From: Acidobacteriota bacterium
GTDB taxonomy: Bacteria; Acidobacteriota; Blastocatellia; Pyrinomonadales; Pyrinomonadaceae
Assembly (NCBI GenBank): GCA_016700175.1
Contig: CP065003.1
Coordinates: 1,374,001 to 1,438,000, forward strand
Length of the DNA stretch: 64,000 nt
Direction: 5' to 3'
Shown: in pieces, positions 55,635 through 64,000 of the stretch
Position numbering within the stretch: position 1 is the first letter of the stretch
Layout: each line of letters begins with the position of its first letter
Notes under the pieces: model-generated
Databases searched by the model: none
The model's input: the letters and a program-made list of their open reading frames with translations, nothing else
Told to the model about the DNA's origin: nothing
Translations under genes and position numbers: made by a program

Positions 55635-57320
55635 CTAGATGCTGAGCTTCTTTAATCCGGGGTTTCGTTCCAGGATCCACAGGAAGATCGTCCTCGAAAC
55701 GAACACCGCCGAGAACAGGTTGATGATCAAACCGAGGATCAGCGTGACGGCAAATCCGCGGATCGGTCCTGAACCGTAGAGATAGAGGATGACCGCCGCA
55801 ATGATCGTAGTGACGTGAGTGTCGATGATCGTGATGAACGCTCGGTCGAACCCAAGCTCGACGGCTTTCGAAACAAGCTTTCCGGCCTTGATCTCCTCAC
55901 GCATGCGCTCGAAGATCAGCACGTTCGAGTCGACAGCCATGCCGATTCCCAGAATGAGGCCGGCGATTCCCGGCAGCGTCAGTGTGGCATCGAGCACGAT
56001 AAGCGCCGCAAGCGTCAGCACCATGTTCAGCATCAGGGCCACGACAGCGTTGATTCCCGCTCCCCTGTAATAAACGAGCATGAAGATGATCACGAAGAAC
56101 AGGCCTCCGACCGATGCGCGAACCCCCGAAGCGATCGAATCGGCGCCGAGACTCGGCCCGACGGTCCTTTCTTCAAGGTATTCGAGCCGCGCGGGAAGTG
56201 CGCCCGACTTGAGCGTAAGCGCCAGATCGTCCGCAGTCGCCTTCGTGAACTGGCCGCTGATCTGTCCTTGATCGAATATCTGCGACTGAATGAACGCCAC
56301 CGACTTCGCCTGGTCGTTCAGCACGACGGCCATGTAATTGTTGATGTTCCGCCCCGTCCATTCGCCGAACTTGGTAGCTCCCGCGGGCTTCAGCGAAAAC
56401 GAGATCTGGTAGTCGCCTTCGTTACCCGTCTGTGAAACGGCGTTCGCATCGCGCAGTTCATCGCCCTCGATGATCGGCGGTTTCTCGACAACGATCCACT
56501 GGGTCGGCTGGGCGGGCTGCTGCTGGGCCTGGTCACCGTTCGCCGAGTCGTCGCGCTCGACATACTCGTACACGTCGCGGGTTGCCGTCGGAGCGCCGCC
56601 GATCGTCTGAAGCGCCGCTTCTTTGGTCGGATATGTTGCGAGATTCGGATTCGGAGGGCTTACAACTTTATAAAGCGCGAGCTTCGATTCGGCGTCGATC
56701 AGGTCTTTGACGCGCTTCGGATCGTCAACCCCGGGCATCTGCAGGAGTATCTCTCCTGAATCGGCCGTTCCGCGCTTCTGGAGCGTCGGTTCCGTAACCC
56801 CGAACTGGTTGATGCGGCTGTCGATGATCTGAATCGCCTGATCGGTCGCCTGCTGCTTGATCAACGATTGCGCCTGGACCGGAAGCGACCAGCTGACCGT
56901 TTCGGTGCCCGTCGTCGAATCCCAGTTAAGAAAATCGACCTTCTGGTTGACGGCCTTGACGATGTCCTCCGCTTTCGAGATATCTGAGACATTGAGCACC
57001 ACCTCGTACGTGCCGTTCTCGGCGGTGAACGAGGTGCCCGTTACCGGCAGATTTTGGTCCTGTGCCGCCTTCAGCGCCGCCTGGCTGTTGCTCGACGTCA
57101 GGTCGCGCAAGTATTCGTCGGTGCGTACCCTCGCGACAAGGTGGAGACCACCCTTCAGATCGAGACCGAGATTTATATTGTTGGCGAGGTTGTTCTTGAT
57201 TCCCTGCCACGAAAAGTCGCCGGCAGTGAACGAACCCCTCGGGCCGATCACGATAAAAATAGCCAGGATGGTCACAGCGATTATGATCGCCGACCTGATC
57301 AAGAGCGTCGTGTTCTTCAT
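55635..57320 (-). CDS. secD: protein translocase subunit SecD
   Basis: A 561-residue inner-membrane protein. The first helix (about 8-28) is followed by the large periplasmic P1 domain with LGLDLKGGLHLV and RINQFGVTEPTLQKRG, and by five C-terminal helices containing GIGMAVDSNVLIFERMREE. A Gln/Pro-rich stretch (about 248-262, with QQQPAQPTQ) sits in the periplasmic part. It follows yajC by 18 bases in the standard tgt-yajC-secD-secF order. Confidence 0.96.
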   Translation of the reverse strand: MKNTTLLIRSAIIIAVTILAIFIVIGPRGSFTAGDFSWQGIKNNLANNINLGLDLKGGLHLVARVRTDEYLRDLTSSNSQAALKAAQDQNLPVTGTSFTAENGTYEVVLNVSDISKAEDIVKAVNQKVDFLNWDSTTGTETVSWSLPVQAQSLIKQQATDQAIQIIDSRINQFGVTEPTLQKRGTADSGEILLQMPGVDDPKRVKDLIDAESKLALYKVVSPPNPNLATYPTKEAALQTIGGAPTATRDVYEYVERDDSANGDQAQQQPAQPTQWIVVEKPPIIEGDELRDANAVSQTGNEGDYQISFSLKPAGATKFGEWTGRNINNYMAVVLNDQAKSVAFIQSQIFDQGQISGQFTKATADDLALTLKSGALPARLEYLEERTVGPSLGADSIASGVRASVGGLFFVIIFMLVYYRGAGINAVVALMLNMVLTLAALIVLDATLTLPGIAGLILGIGMAVDSNVLIFERMREEIKAGKLVSKAVELGFDRAFITIIDTHVTTIIAAVILYLYGSGPIRGFAVTLILGLIINLFSAVFVSRTIFLWILERNPGLKKLSI

Positions 57321-57338
57321 TATTGGTGCGTCGCTGCC

Positions 57339-57644
57339 TTACTTCTTTTCTTCGTCCGCCCGCTTCCCAACTACCGCCGCCTTGCCGATCTCCATGTTCG
57401 ACTTGTCGGCGCTTCGGATGATGAAGCTCGTTTCGCGGACCTCTATGATCTTGCCGATGATGCCGCCGTTCGTGACGACCTCATCTCCGTTCTTTAGTCC
57501 CGCGATCATCGTCTTGAGCTCTTGCTGCTGACGGCGCTGGGGCAGGATCACGAGAAAATAGAAGATCCCGAAAATGAGGGCGAACGGAAGAAGCGTCCAA
57601 AGGAGGCTTCCTCCGCCTTGAATAAGCAGTATGTTCATCATCAT
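57339..57644 (-). CDS. yajC: preprotein translocase accessory protein YajC
   Basis: A 101-residue single-pass membrane protein that associates with SecDF. The helix (about 15-34; LLPFALIFGIFYFLVILPQRR) is followed by LKNGDEVVTNGGIIGKI, the family signature. Several Met codons stand at the start (MMMNILL), so the exact start is open by two residues. Confidence 0.95.
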   Translation of the reverse strand: MMMNILLIQGGGSLLWTLLPFALIFGIFYFLVILPQRRQQQELKTMIAGLKNGDEVVTNGGIIGKIIEVRETSFIIRSADKSNMEIGKAAVVGKRADEEKK

Positions 57645-57673
57645 TAGGCCAAATCCGATTGCGCAAAACGGTA

Positions 57674-57679
57674 ATTATA
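57674..57679 (-). promoter_or_regulatory. candidate -10 element ahead of yajC
   Basis: A perfect TATAAT on the minus strand (CATTTATAATTACC), 30 bases before the yajC start and after the tgt stop. The -35 is weak. It would allow yajC-secDF to be transcribed apart from tgt. Confidence 0.4.
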
Positions 57680-57726
57680 AATGAACCGCCCTGTTTTGCG
57701 AAACGCAAGACGAGCGTGAAGGAAAT

Positions 57727-58908
57727 TTAATTCGCGGCCTCCGCACGCCGTTCGGCGAACGTCTTTCGAAACGGTTCAAACTCTCCGGCCCTTATCGCGG
57801 CCCGCACTTTCTTCATAAGCCCCAGATAGAAACTGAGGTTGTGATGCGAGATAAGGATTGGCCCGAGCATCTCCTTCGCCGTGTAGAGATGCCTCAGATA
57901 CGCCCGGCTGTAGCGGGCGCATACGGAACAGCCGCAGTCTTCGTCGAGCGGCGTTTCGTCGTCCCGATATCCCGCGTTGCGTATGTTCAGATCGCCTCTG
58001 GACGTGAAGACCCCGCCGGTTCTTCCGTTCCGGGTCGGAAGAACGCAGTCGAACATATCGACGCCGCGCGAGACCGCTTCGATCAGATCCTCGGGCGTTC
58101 CGACCCCCATCAGGTATCTCGGCCTGTCCTCCGGCATCCTGGGCGTCACCGATTCCAGGACCTCGTACATCACGGATTTTTCTTCGCCGACGCTCAATCC
58201 GCCGATCGCGTATCCGTCGAATCCGATCCCGACAGTTCGTTCCAGGCTCTTCGATCTGAGGTCCGTGAACCCTCCGCCCTGAATGATCCCGAACAGCGCC
58301 TGTCTGCCTGAAACGGCCGCTCCGTTCGATCCGGGTTCGACAAAGGCCCGGTCAGCCCCCGAGTCTTGAAGTTCTTCGAATCTCTGTTTCGAACGCTTCG
58401 CCCAGCGGGCTGTGAGCTCCAGACTGCGTTCGATCTCGTCCCTTCCCAGATCTCCGGGAGGGCATTCGTCGAACGCCATCACGATCTCCGACCCGAGTGC
58501 CGCCTGGATCTCCATAGAAATTTCCGGCGACATGAACAGTTTCGTTCCGTCCAGATGAGACCGGAACTCGACGCCTTCTTCGCCTATCCGCCTCAGATCG
58601 GACAAAGAGAAGACCTGAAAGCCACCTGAGTCGGTCAGGATCGACCTTTCCCAGCTGATGAACCTGTGAAGGCCGCCAAGACGCCCGATGACATCCGTGC
58701 CTGGCCTGATCCAGAGGTGATAGGTGTTCCCAAGGATGATCCGTGCGTCGAGCTCTTCCTCAAGCCATTCGAAACGCACTCCCTTGACGGTCCCCTGAGT
58801 CCCGACGGGCATAAAAACAGGCGTCTCGATAAGAGAGCGCCTGGTGATGAGCGTCCCGGTCCGGGCTTCGCCGTCGCGGGCCTCCACTTTCCATTCGATC
58901 GGCTGCAT
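57727..58908 (-). CDS. tgt: queuine/preQ1 tRNA-guanine transglycosylase
   Basis: It exchanges guanine 34 for preQ1 in tRNAs with GUN anticodons. The 393-residue enzyme has GNTYHLWIRPG, TDSGGFQVFSL with the active-site Asp, GGLSVGEEKSVMYE, and the zinc site CGCSVC with HH in ISHHNLSFYLGLM. The start at 58908 lies three bases after the thioredoxin-fusion stop, so the two genes may be coupled. Confidence 0.96.
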   Translation of the reverse strand: MQPIEWKVEARDGEARTGTLITRRSLIETPVFMPVGTQGTVKGVRFEWLEEELDARIILGNTYHLWIRPGTDVIGRLGGLHRFISWERSILTDSGGFQVFSLSDLRRIGEEGVEFRSHLDGTKLFMSPEISMEIQAALGSEIVMAFDECPPGDLGRDEIERSLELTARWAKRSKQRFEELQDSGADRAFVEPGSNGAAVSGRQALFGIIQGGGFTDLRSKSLERTVGIGFDGYAIGGLSVGEEKSVMYEVLESVTPRMPEDRPRYLMGVGTPEDLIEAVSRGVDMFDCVLPTRNGRTGGVFTSRGDLNIRNAGYRDDETPLDEDCGCSVCARYSRAYLRHLYTAKEMLGPILISHHNLSFYLGLMKKVRAAIRAGEFEPFRKTFAERRAEAAN

Positions 58909-58911
58909 CGG

Positions 58912-60417
58912 TCAGTCTTCCTCAGGTTTCGAGAGTCTTTCTGTTTCCCCAAGAAGCGCCCAGATCATGTCGGCCCCCACGCCCGTTTCCGACGCGATCC
59001 TTCCATCTTCATCGATCAGGACCGCCGAAGGGGTACCGTTCATTCCGATCTTCATTGCCGTCCCGTAATCATCTTCAAGAAGGATCGGCGAACCGAGTTC
59101 GAGTGATCGGTGTTCATCGGGATTTCCCGCGGAGAAGAGCACGAGTTCAGGGCCGCTCGCGTTCCTCCCGCCGTTCCAATCCTTCAGATCGCCGAGCATT
59201 TTCGTACAGAACGGGCAGGATGTACTCCAGAATGCCGCCACGGTGTTGCGGCCCTTCAGGTCTTCCGATGTGAATTCGTTCCCGTCAAGGTCCCTGAGGG
59301 AGAATTGAGGCACCTGTTCTCCGATCAGGATCGCTTCAGAATCGACGTCAGCAACAAAAAGGTACTTTTCGTCGACACCCTTCTCTCGAATCCCTTCAAC
59401 AAGCTTTTGTATTGCCGAATCGCCGGCGGCGTTCCGGCTCGCGATCCGGCCATTCGGGTCGATCAGCACGGCGGTCGGGGTCCACAACGGTCCCAAAGCC
59501 TCCAAAGCGCTGTCGCCTTCCCGAATGAAGATGCGATCGGAATTGGCCTCGCCAAACTTCTTGACGTTGTTTGCGAACTCGCCGGACGAGATCAGGAGTA
59601 CCTCGAGAGATGCCCCGAATTCCTCGATCCAGGAATTTATCTCCGGGATCAACGCCTCGCAAGGATGACAGGTCGCACTGACGAAGATAAGCAATGCCGG
59701 TTTTCCAGGCGCGACCAGATCAACGGACGGAATGCTGATGCCTTCTGCTCCTACTACAGAAAAAGGAGGTAGCGGGGAACCGATGGGCAGACTGGATTGA
59801 GGGTCGCCGACTCCGTCGCGTTCGTGCTCACGCCCTTCGGCGGAGATGACCTCAAGGATCTCGATCCGTCTTATTATTTGGCCCTGCTGATCGCTTATCT
59901 TCCTTAGAACCACGAAAATAGCTATCAGCAGCGCGACCGCCGCCAGACCTATCGTCAGCTGCATAATTCCCTCGTTCGTGACCGCCGCTTCTCCCCGTCC
60001 GAAGCTTCGCCCCGGAGCGAAATACCCGATCGCCGCCAATGCCAACGCGGACAGCGTCAGGATGACGTTTCTCGCGACGCTTCTTCCGCTCACCGGCTCG
60101 CTGTGGATCTGCCCGAAGCAATGGCAGTCCGGGGCGTTCCCCTTCGCAAGCTGAACAAGCATTCCGGCGGTAAACGCCGCCAGGAGCAGCGTCGCGGCAA
60201 CAGACGCGTACCAACTTGTGACCGCAAAGAGAAGAGCGGCCGCCACGGCGATCTCGATCCAAGGAAGTGCCGCCGCGAAAGGCTTCACAAGCCTCTCGGG
60301 AACGTCGAAACTGGCAAGCGCTTTTTCCGATCCCTCGCGGTCGAGAAGTTTCCCGATTCCGGCTATCAGGAAGACGCCGGCCAGGATCACGGTCAGAATC
60401 AGTGCAAGGATTTCCAT
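58912..60417 (-). CDS. MauE/DoxX-type membrane domain fused to two thioredoxin-like domains
   Basis: A 501-residue fusion. Residues 1-135 form a four-helix MauE/DoxX-like domain, including a CHCFG motif (Cys98, Cys100). A further membrane helix (about 151-172) is followed by two TlpA/redoxin-like domains: the first (about 213-345) with CHPC at 250-253 and cis-Pro in TPTAVL, the second (about 366-490) with CPFC at 401-404 and cis-Pro in TPSAVL. The likely role is electron or disulphide transfer across the membrane to periplasmic thiols. Partner proteins are not adjacent. MauE is better known from methylamine dehydrogenase maturation, but no mau genes are present. Confidence 0.83.
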   Translation of the reverse strand: MEILALILTVILAGVFLIAGIGKLLDREGSEKALASFDVPERLVKPFAAALPWIEIAVAAALLFAVTSWYASVAATLLLAAFTAGMLVQLAKGNAPDCHCFGQIHSEPVSGRSVARNVILTLSALALAAIGYFAPGRSFGRGEAAVTNEGIMQLTIGLAAVALLIAIFVVLRKISDQQGQIIRRIEILEVISAEGREHERDGVGDPQSSLPIGSPLPPFSVVGAEGISIPSVDLVAPGKPALLIFVSATCHPCEALIPEINSWIEEFGASLEVLLISSGEFANNVKKFGEANSDRIFIREGDSALEALGPLWTPTAVLIDPNGRIASRNAAGDSAIQKLVEGIREKGVDEKYLFVADVDSEAILIGEQVPQFSLRDLDGNEFTSEDLKGRNTVAAFWSTSCPFCTKMLGDLKDWNGGRNASGPELVLFSAGNPDEHRSLELGSPILLEDDYGTAMKIGMNGTPSAVLIDEDGRIASETGVGADMIWALLGETERLSKPEED

Positions 60418-60448
60418 AAACGCGACAAGATCATGGAGAACGCGACTT

Positions 60449-61804
60449 TCACGATCGCGGCTTCTTGGTCTTCTTTCTTTCTTTCAGGCGCAGAGGGGTC
60501 GCGAAAAACTCGAATTCGGCGCGCAAACGGTTCTCAATGTACCGCAAGTAGGAGAAATGGAGTTCGGAACCGGGTCCTCCAGAAGTGAACAGGACGAACA
60601 TGGGCGGCCGAATTCCCGCCTGCGTGATGTATTTGACCTGAACCCTTGACTTCCCACCCTTACCCGGCGCGGTCCCGCCTCCGCCCTTCGGCTGCATCAC
60701 AGTCCGTTCAAAGAAGTCGTTGAGCCTCGAAGTCGAGATCCTCACATTCCTGGCCTCGTTCGCCTTCTCAACCAAAGGCAGCAAGCGGGCAAGTCTTTGC
60801 CCGGTAAGCGCGGAGACCGTGACAACAGGCGCCCAGTCAAGGAACTTCATCTTGTCGCGGAGGGCGCGCTCGAACTCCGATGCGGTCGAAGTGTCCTTCT
60901 CCGCCACCAGGTCCCACTTGTTAACGGCGATGATTATACTGCAGCCCGATTCTATGGCGTAACCGGCGATGCTTGCGTCGAGATGCGTAACGCCTTCGAC
61001 GGCGTCTATCACCAGAACCGCGACATCCGCCCGTTCAAGGGCCTTCCGGGCCATGATCACCGAAAGTTTCTCCGCCATCTCGGTGGTCTTGCCCTTCCGC
61101 CTGATGCCGGCCGTGTCGACGAGGACGAACTTCTTTCCGTCCACCTCAAGCCTGGTATCCACCGCGTCTCGCGTTGTGCCCGCGATGGGTGAAACGATCA
61201 CCCGCTCTTCCCCCAAGATGCGGTTCAAAATGGAGGACTTTCCGACATTCGGCCGGCCGATTATCGCGAGCCTGATCTCATCTCCGTCCTCTTCCTCCGG
61301 AACCTCGTCAAACTCCAGGACCTCGAATAATTCCTCCAGGAGATCGCCGACGCTGGTTCCATGCTCCGCGGAAACCGGCACAACCTCGAACCCAAATCGG
61401 TAAAACTCGGCCGCCTGTTCTGACACCTGACGCGATTCGGACTTGTTGGCGGCGACTATCACGGGCTTGCCGGAATTGCGCAGATGGACCGCAAGCTCTT
61501 CGTCGAGCGGTGTCACTCCGGCTCGTGCATCCACGACCCAGACGATCGCCTGCGAGGCCTCGATCGCTGTTCCTGCCTGTATGAATATGTTCTTGGGAAT
61601 CAGCGCGTCGTCGTCAGGAACGATGCCGCCCGTGTCTACGATCTCGAACGTCTTCGTCCGCCATTCGACATCGCCGTAGATGCGGTCGCGGGTGATCCCG
61701 GGCTCATCGCCGACAATGGACCTTCGGCTACCCGTCAAGCGGTTGAAGAGCGTCGATTTTCCGACGTTAGGCCTTCCTACGATGGACACAAGAGGTTTCG
61801 ACAT
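60449..61804 (-). CDS. der: ribosome biogenesis GTPase Der (EngA)
   Basis: A 451-residue GTPase with two tandem G domains (GRPNVGKSTLFNRLTG and GRPNVGKSSILNRILG as P-loops; DTGG and DTAG as switch motifs; NKSE and NKWD for base recognition) and a C-terminal KH-like domain. It acts in 50S subunit assembly. Spacing to the downstream fusion gene is 31 bases. AGG precedes the start. Confidence 0.96.
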   Translation of the reverse strand: MSKPLVSIVGRPNVGKSTLFNRLTGSRRSIVGDEPGITRDRIYGDVEWRTKTFEIVDTGGIVPDDDALIPKNIFIQAGTAIEASQAIVWVVDARAGVTPLDEELAVHLRNSGKPVIVAANKSESRQVSEQAAEFYRFGFEVVPVSAEHGTSVGDLLEELFEVLEFDEVPEEEDGDEIRLAIIGRPNVGKSSILNRILGEERVIVSPIAGTTRDAVDTRLEVDGKKFVLVDTAGIRRKGKTTEMAEKLSVIMARKALERADVAVLVIDAVEGVTHLDASIAGYAIESGCSIIIAVNKWDLVAEKDTSTASEFERALRDKMKFLDWAPVVTVSALTGQRLARLLPLVEKANEARNVRISTSRLNDFFERTVMQPKGGGGTAPGKGGKSRVQVKYITQAGIRPPMFVLFTSGGPGSELHFSYLRYIENRLRAEFEFFATPLRLKERKKTKKPRS

Positions 61805-61876
61805 ACGGACCTGCCCGAATCTATGGGTTTTACACTAACCCAACTCCCTAAGCAAAAGCGGACCGAAGGCGCGCAC

Positions 61877-61906
61877 AAAAAAAAGGCCCCGACGCGAATC
61901 GAGACC
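61877..61906 (-). terminator. intrinsic terminator of the Arg/Gln-rich protein gene
   Basis: On the minus strand a nine-base stem with G-T wobbles (GGTCTCGAT with GTCGGGGCC) and a TCGC loop is followed by eight T. Confidence 0.8.
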
Positions 61907-61929
61907 TTACTTAAATGTTTGTTGACGGT

Positions 61930-63129
61930 CTAGAACCTGAAGATCGAGATTATGCCTCTGACGATGTTCTCGAACAGATTATAATCCCTTCCGTATCGGT
62001 TCCGGCTGTAATAGCCGTCCTCATAGCCTCTTCGGAATCCTTCCCTGAAGTAGTGGCGATACTCGCCGATGCCCACGTAATAGCTGTCGTAGCCGTACGA
62101 GGCGTCCTGATAGGCGTACGTGTCGCGGTAGTCATACCTCCAGCTGTCGTACCTGTCGGCGAGTCCCGCCCTGTAACCTTCCTCGTAACCGAGGCGCACC
62201 GCGCGCCGAAGCATCTCCGCCCCGTACGAGCTCGTGTAGTAATAATTACCGCCACGGTTGTACCTGTAGTCGTAGATCAGGCTGTCGTAATAGCGCGCCT
62301 GTGCCAGTCTGCGGCGATCTTCAAGCAGACGCCTGTAGTACCTCTGCTGATACTCGAGGCGGCGGGCTCTGTTCGCCCGTCGAAGGTCTCTTAGCCGGCG
62401 CACGTACTGCTGCTGCTGCCAGCGCTCGTTCCTGCGGTACTCGTTCCGCCTCTCGTTGTAGAGGCTTCTTTGCTGGCCGCGATTGAAGATCTGGTATCTT
62501 CCGCGTTCGCGATCATCTCGAGGATCCCTGTTAGAACGGCGGTCGTTTCTGTCCCTGTCCCACCTGTCGTCGTCCCTGCGATCACGGCGATTGCGCTCTG
62601 CCTGTTGCTGCTGTTGCCTTCGCCTTATCTCGGCCTGTCTCTGAAGTTCCTGCCGCTGACGCTGATCGCGAAGCTGCTCCGCCCGCCTTTGAGACGCGCG
62701 GTTCCTCTCGACCTGCTGACGTTGACGCTCGTTGCGAAGCTGTTCGGCGCGCCTTTGCGCTTCGCGATTTCGCTCGATCTGCTGGCGCTGGACGGAACGC
62801 TCCCGGGCCTCGCGACGCTGGTTTTCCCTCGCCCGCTCGGCCTGTGTTTGCTGTTCGCGGCGCTGCTGGGCCTGTCTGTTCTCGATCTGCTGTCTTTGCC
62901 TTGCGCGGTTCTGCTCCGCGCGATTCGTATCCTGACGCCGGACCTCCCGGCGCTGCTGAGTGCGGTTTTGTTCCGCACGCTTCTGGTCTCTGCTCTGTTC
63001 TGCCTTCTGGCGATCGCGGTTCTGACGGCCGCGATTCTGCTGCCCGAAAGCAACGTCGGCCGCTCCCACGAACAGAAGAAGGCCGACAACGGCAAAAGCC
63101 GAAGCTTTCCTGGTAAATCTGAATGTCAT
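61930..63129 (-). CDS. exported Arg/Gln-rich coiled protein with Tyr-rich C-terminus
   Basis: A 399-residue secreted protein of extreme composition. The signal peptide (about 1-30, ending AFGQQ) is followed by about 190 residues made mostly of Arg, Gln, Asn, Glu and Ala in short repeats such as RRAEQLRNERQRQQVERNR, likely one long helix. The C-terminal 150 residues are Arg/Tyr-rich, with GYEEGYRAGLADR and GFRRGYEDGYYSR repeats. GAGGG before the ATG at 63129 sets the start. No enzyme motif is seen. Binding of nucleic acid, polyanionic polysaccharide or matrix is possible, but inferred only from charge. Confidence 0.75.
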   Translation of the reverse strand: MTFRFTRKASAFAVVGLLLFVGAADVAFGQQNRGRQNRDRQKAEQSRDQKRAEQNRTQQRREVRRQDTNRAEQNRARQRQQIENRQAQQRREQQTQAERARENQRREARERSVQRQQIERNREAQRRAEQLRNERQRQQVERNRASQRRAEQLRDQRQRQELQRQAEIRRRQQQQQAERNRRDRRDDDRWDRDRNDRRSNRDPRDDRERGRYQIFNRGQQRSLYNERRNEYRRNERWQQQQYVRRLRDLRRANRARRLEYQQRYYRRLLEDRRRLAQARYYDSLIYDYRYNRGGNYYYTSSYGAEMLRRAVRLGYEEGYRAGLADRYDSWRYDYRDTYAYQDASYGYDSYYVGIGEYRHYFREGFRRGYEDGYYSRNRYGRDYNLFENIVRGIISIFRF

Positions 63130-63283
63130 TGTTTTTCCCTCAAGTACTGGCTTGGAAACCTTGGAATTTACCGATTGAGAGTGCAATCACCGTTCCTCGG
63201 CAGATTCGAGGGAAATTGGCACGTATCTGAATGCTATAGGCACGGTATCGTGTCCAGGAAGGACAATATCGGTTACGACCGGC

Positions 63284-63955
63284 CTATTTCGCTTTCTGGA
63301 AATCGTACTTGATATAGACGTCCAGAGCCCTGTCAGCGACCTGGTGGCGGATTCCGAGCGCGTTCATTCTCAGGCTTCCGGAATCCTTAACGGGCACCGT
63401 GAATGAAAGCTTGTCCATCGAGACGATCTCGATCGGATTGATGCGACTGTCGATCGAATTCTGCACCATTCTCGCGATGAGTTCGCCGCCGACGCCTCCC
63501 GTTCCGCTCAGATTGACGTTCAACACCTTTGCATTCCCGACCAGTGCCTTCCTGTCGGCGTCGTACAAGAGTTCGATATTCGTTTCGGCCCACCCACGGA
63601 ACTCTATGCAGCCGATCAGCGGCGGATTGTAGTTTCCAAGAAATGCGATCGGGGCATATATCTTTCCGTTTCTGAATCGGACCGCTGTTCTTACGCCGTC
63701 GATCTCTTTCTTCAGCGTTACCGCTTCCTTGCACGCGAGACCTTCCGAAGGCCCGCCCGCCGTGATCGATTCTCCGAAACCCTCTCCTGACACGGACGCG
63801 AGGGACACGCTCGGCGGCTCCAGCTTTGTAAAAACGGCTTCAAGAAGAGCGTCGAAGAACTGCTCATTGAATGTCAGCCTGAGCTCGGCGGTCTGCGTGA
63901 AGGCGGGCGCAGCAAGAAGGGCCAGTATCAGTGCGATCTTGGGAAAGGTACTCAT
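63284..63955 (-). CDS. exported protein of unknown function
   Basis: A 223-residue protein with a signal peptide (1-20, ending APAFTQ). The mature part is beta-rich, with two Cys (GLACKEAV and IGCIEFRG) that could form a disulphide. VGGELIARMVQNSIDSRINP and MDKLSFTVPV suggest a lipid-binding-like helix-and-sheet fold of the SMP or DUF4403 kind, which is a guess. It lies 154 bases upstream of the Arg/Gln-rich gene on the same strand. Confidence 0.65.
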   Translation of the reverse strand: MSTFPKIALILALLAAPAFTQTAELRLTFNEQFFDALLEAVFTKLEPPSVSLASVSGEGFGESITAGGPSEGLACKEAVTLKKEIDGVRTAVRFRNGKIYAPIAFLGNYNPPLIGCIEFRGWAETNIELLYDADRKALVGNAKVLNVNLSGTGGVGGELIARMVQNSIDSRINPIEIVSMDKLSFTVPVKDSGSLRMNALGIRHQVADRALDVYIKYDFQKAK

Positions 63956-64000
63956 TGGTCGTTACTCCGGATCAATATAGGGGGCTTATGCATCCTCAAC

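Overview
The window looks like chromosomal DNA of a high-GC member of the Acidobacteriota, most likely in or near the class Blastocatellia. This is inferred from gene content: two tandem VWFA proteins of the type common in acidobacteria, a huge TonB-dependent-like receptor with an N-terminal carboxypeptidase-regulatory domain, and Asn/Ala-rich low-complexity tails and inserts on several exported proteins. No rRNA, tRNA, CRISPR array, transposase or prophage gene was found.

Layout. 1-5.4 kb: a truncated exported protein, mtnA (methionine salvage), glgP (glucan phosphorylase) and a run of small genes (membrane protein, DUF971, zinc ribbon, DUF6335-like). 5.4-7.1 kb: a repeat-rich, gene-poor island around one lipoprotein gene. 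7.1-11.3 kb, minus strand: isoaspartyl peptidase, peroxiredoxin, squalene/phytoene synthase, prenyl diphosphate synthase and a small unknown gene. 11.5-18.5 kb, plus strand: coaBC, family-4 uracil-DNA glycosylase, Nudix hydrolase, then the classic rplM-rpsI-rpsB-tsf-pyrH-frr translation block, followed by a second repeat island (18.5-18.9 kb).

19-25.5 kb, minus strand: ECF sigma factor, anti-sigma factor, membrane-anchored bactofilin-like protein, DUF5666-like protein and TonB-dependent-like receptor. 25.7-33.4 kb, minus strand: a compact type II secretion/type IV pilus cluster (GspF, GspE, secretin fused to a cohesin-like domain, two pseudopilins, PilM-like). 33.6-35.8 kb: tandem VWFA proteins. 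35.8-38.5 kb, minus strand: a minimal bacterial microcompartment (BMC) locus with one hexameric shell protein, one CoA-acylating aldehyde dehydrogenase carrying a candidate encapsulation helix, and a zinc-ribbon membrane protein.

38.7-50 kb: RodZ-like protein, guaB, DUF6526, an ABC exporter, an ABC-F ATPase, a SurA-like foldase, rpmB, ridA and rel. 50.1-53.9 kb: a TPR lipoprotein and the tonB-exbB-exbD-exbD energising system, which could power receptors such as the one at 19-22 kb. 54.3-61.8 kb: secF, secD, yajC, tgt, a MauE-thioredoxin-thioredoxin fusion and der. 61.9-64 kb: an extremely Arg/Gln-rich secreted protein and an exported protein of unknown function.

Functional themes are envelope biogenesis and transport (Sec, TonB, type II/IV secretion, foldases, redox), translation, and stress signalling (Rel, ECF sigma). 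The most unusual material is the mosaic of short hairpin and heptad repeats in the intergenic islands, the minimal BMC locus, the secretin-cohesin fusion, the MauE-double-thioredoxin fusion, and a perfect G-quadruplex motif inside tonB. All calls come from reading the sequence without database searches.
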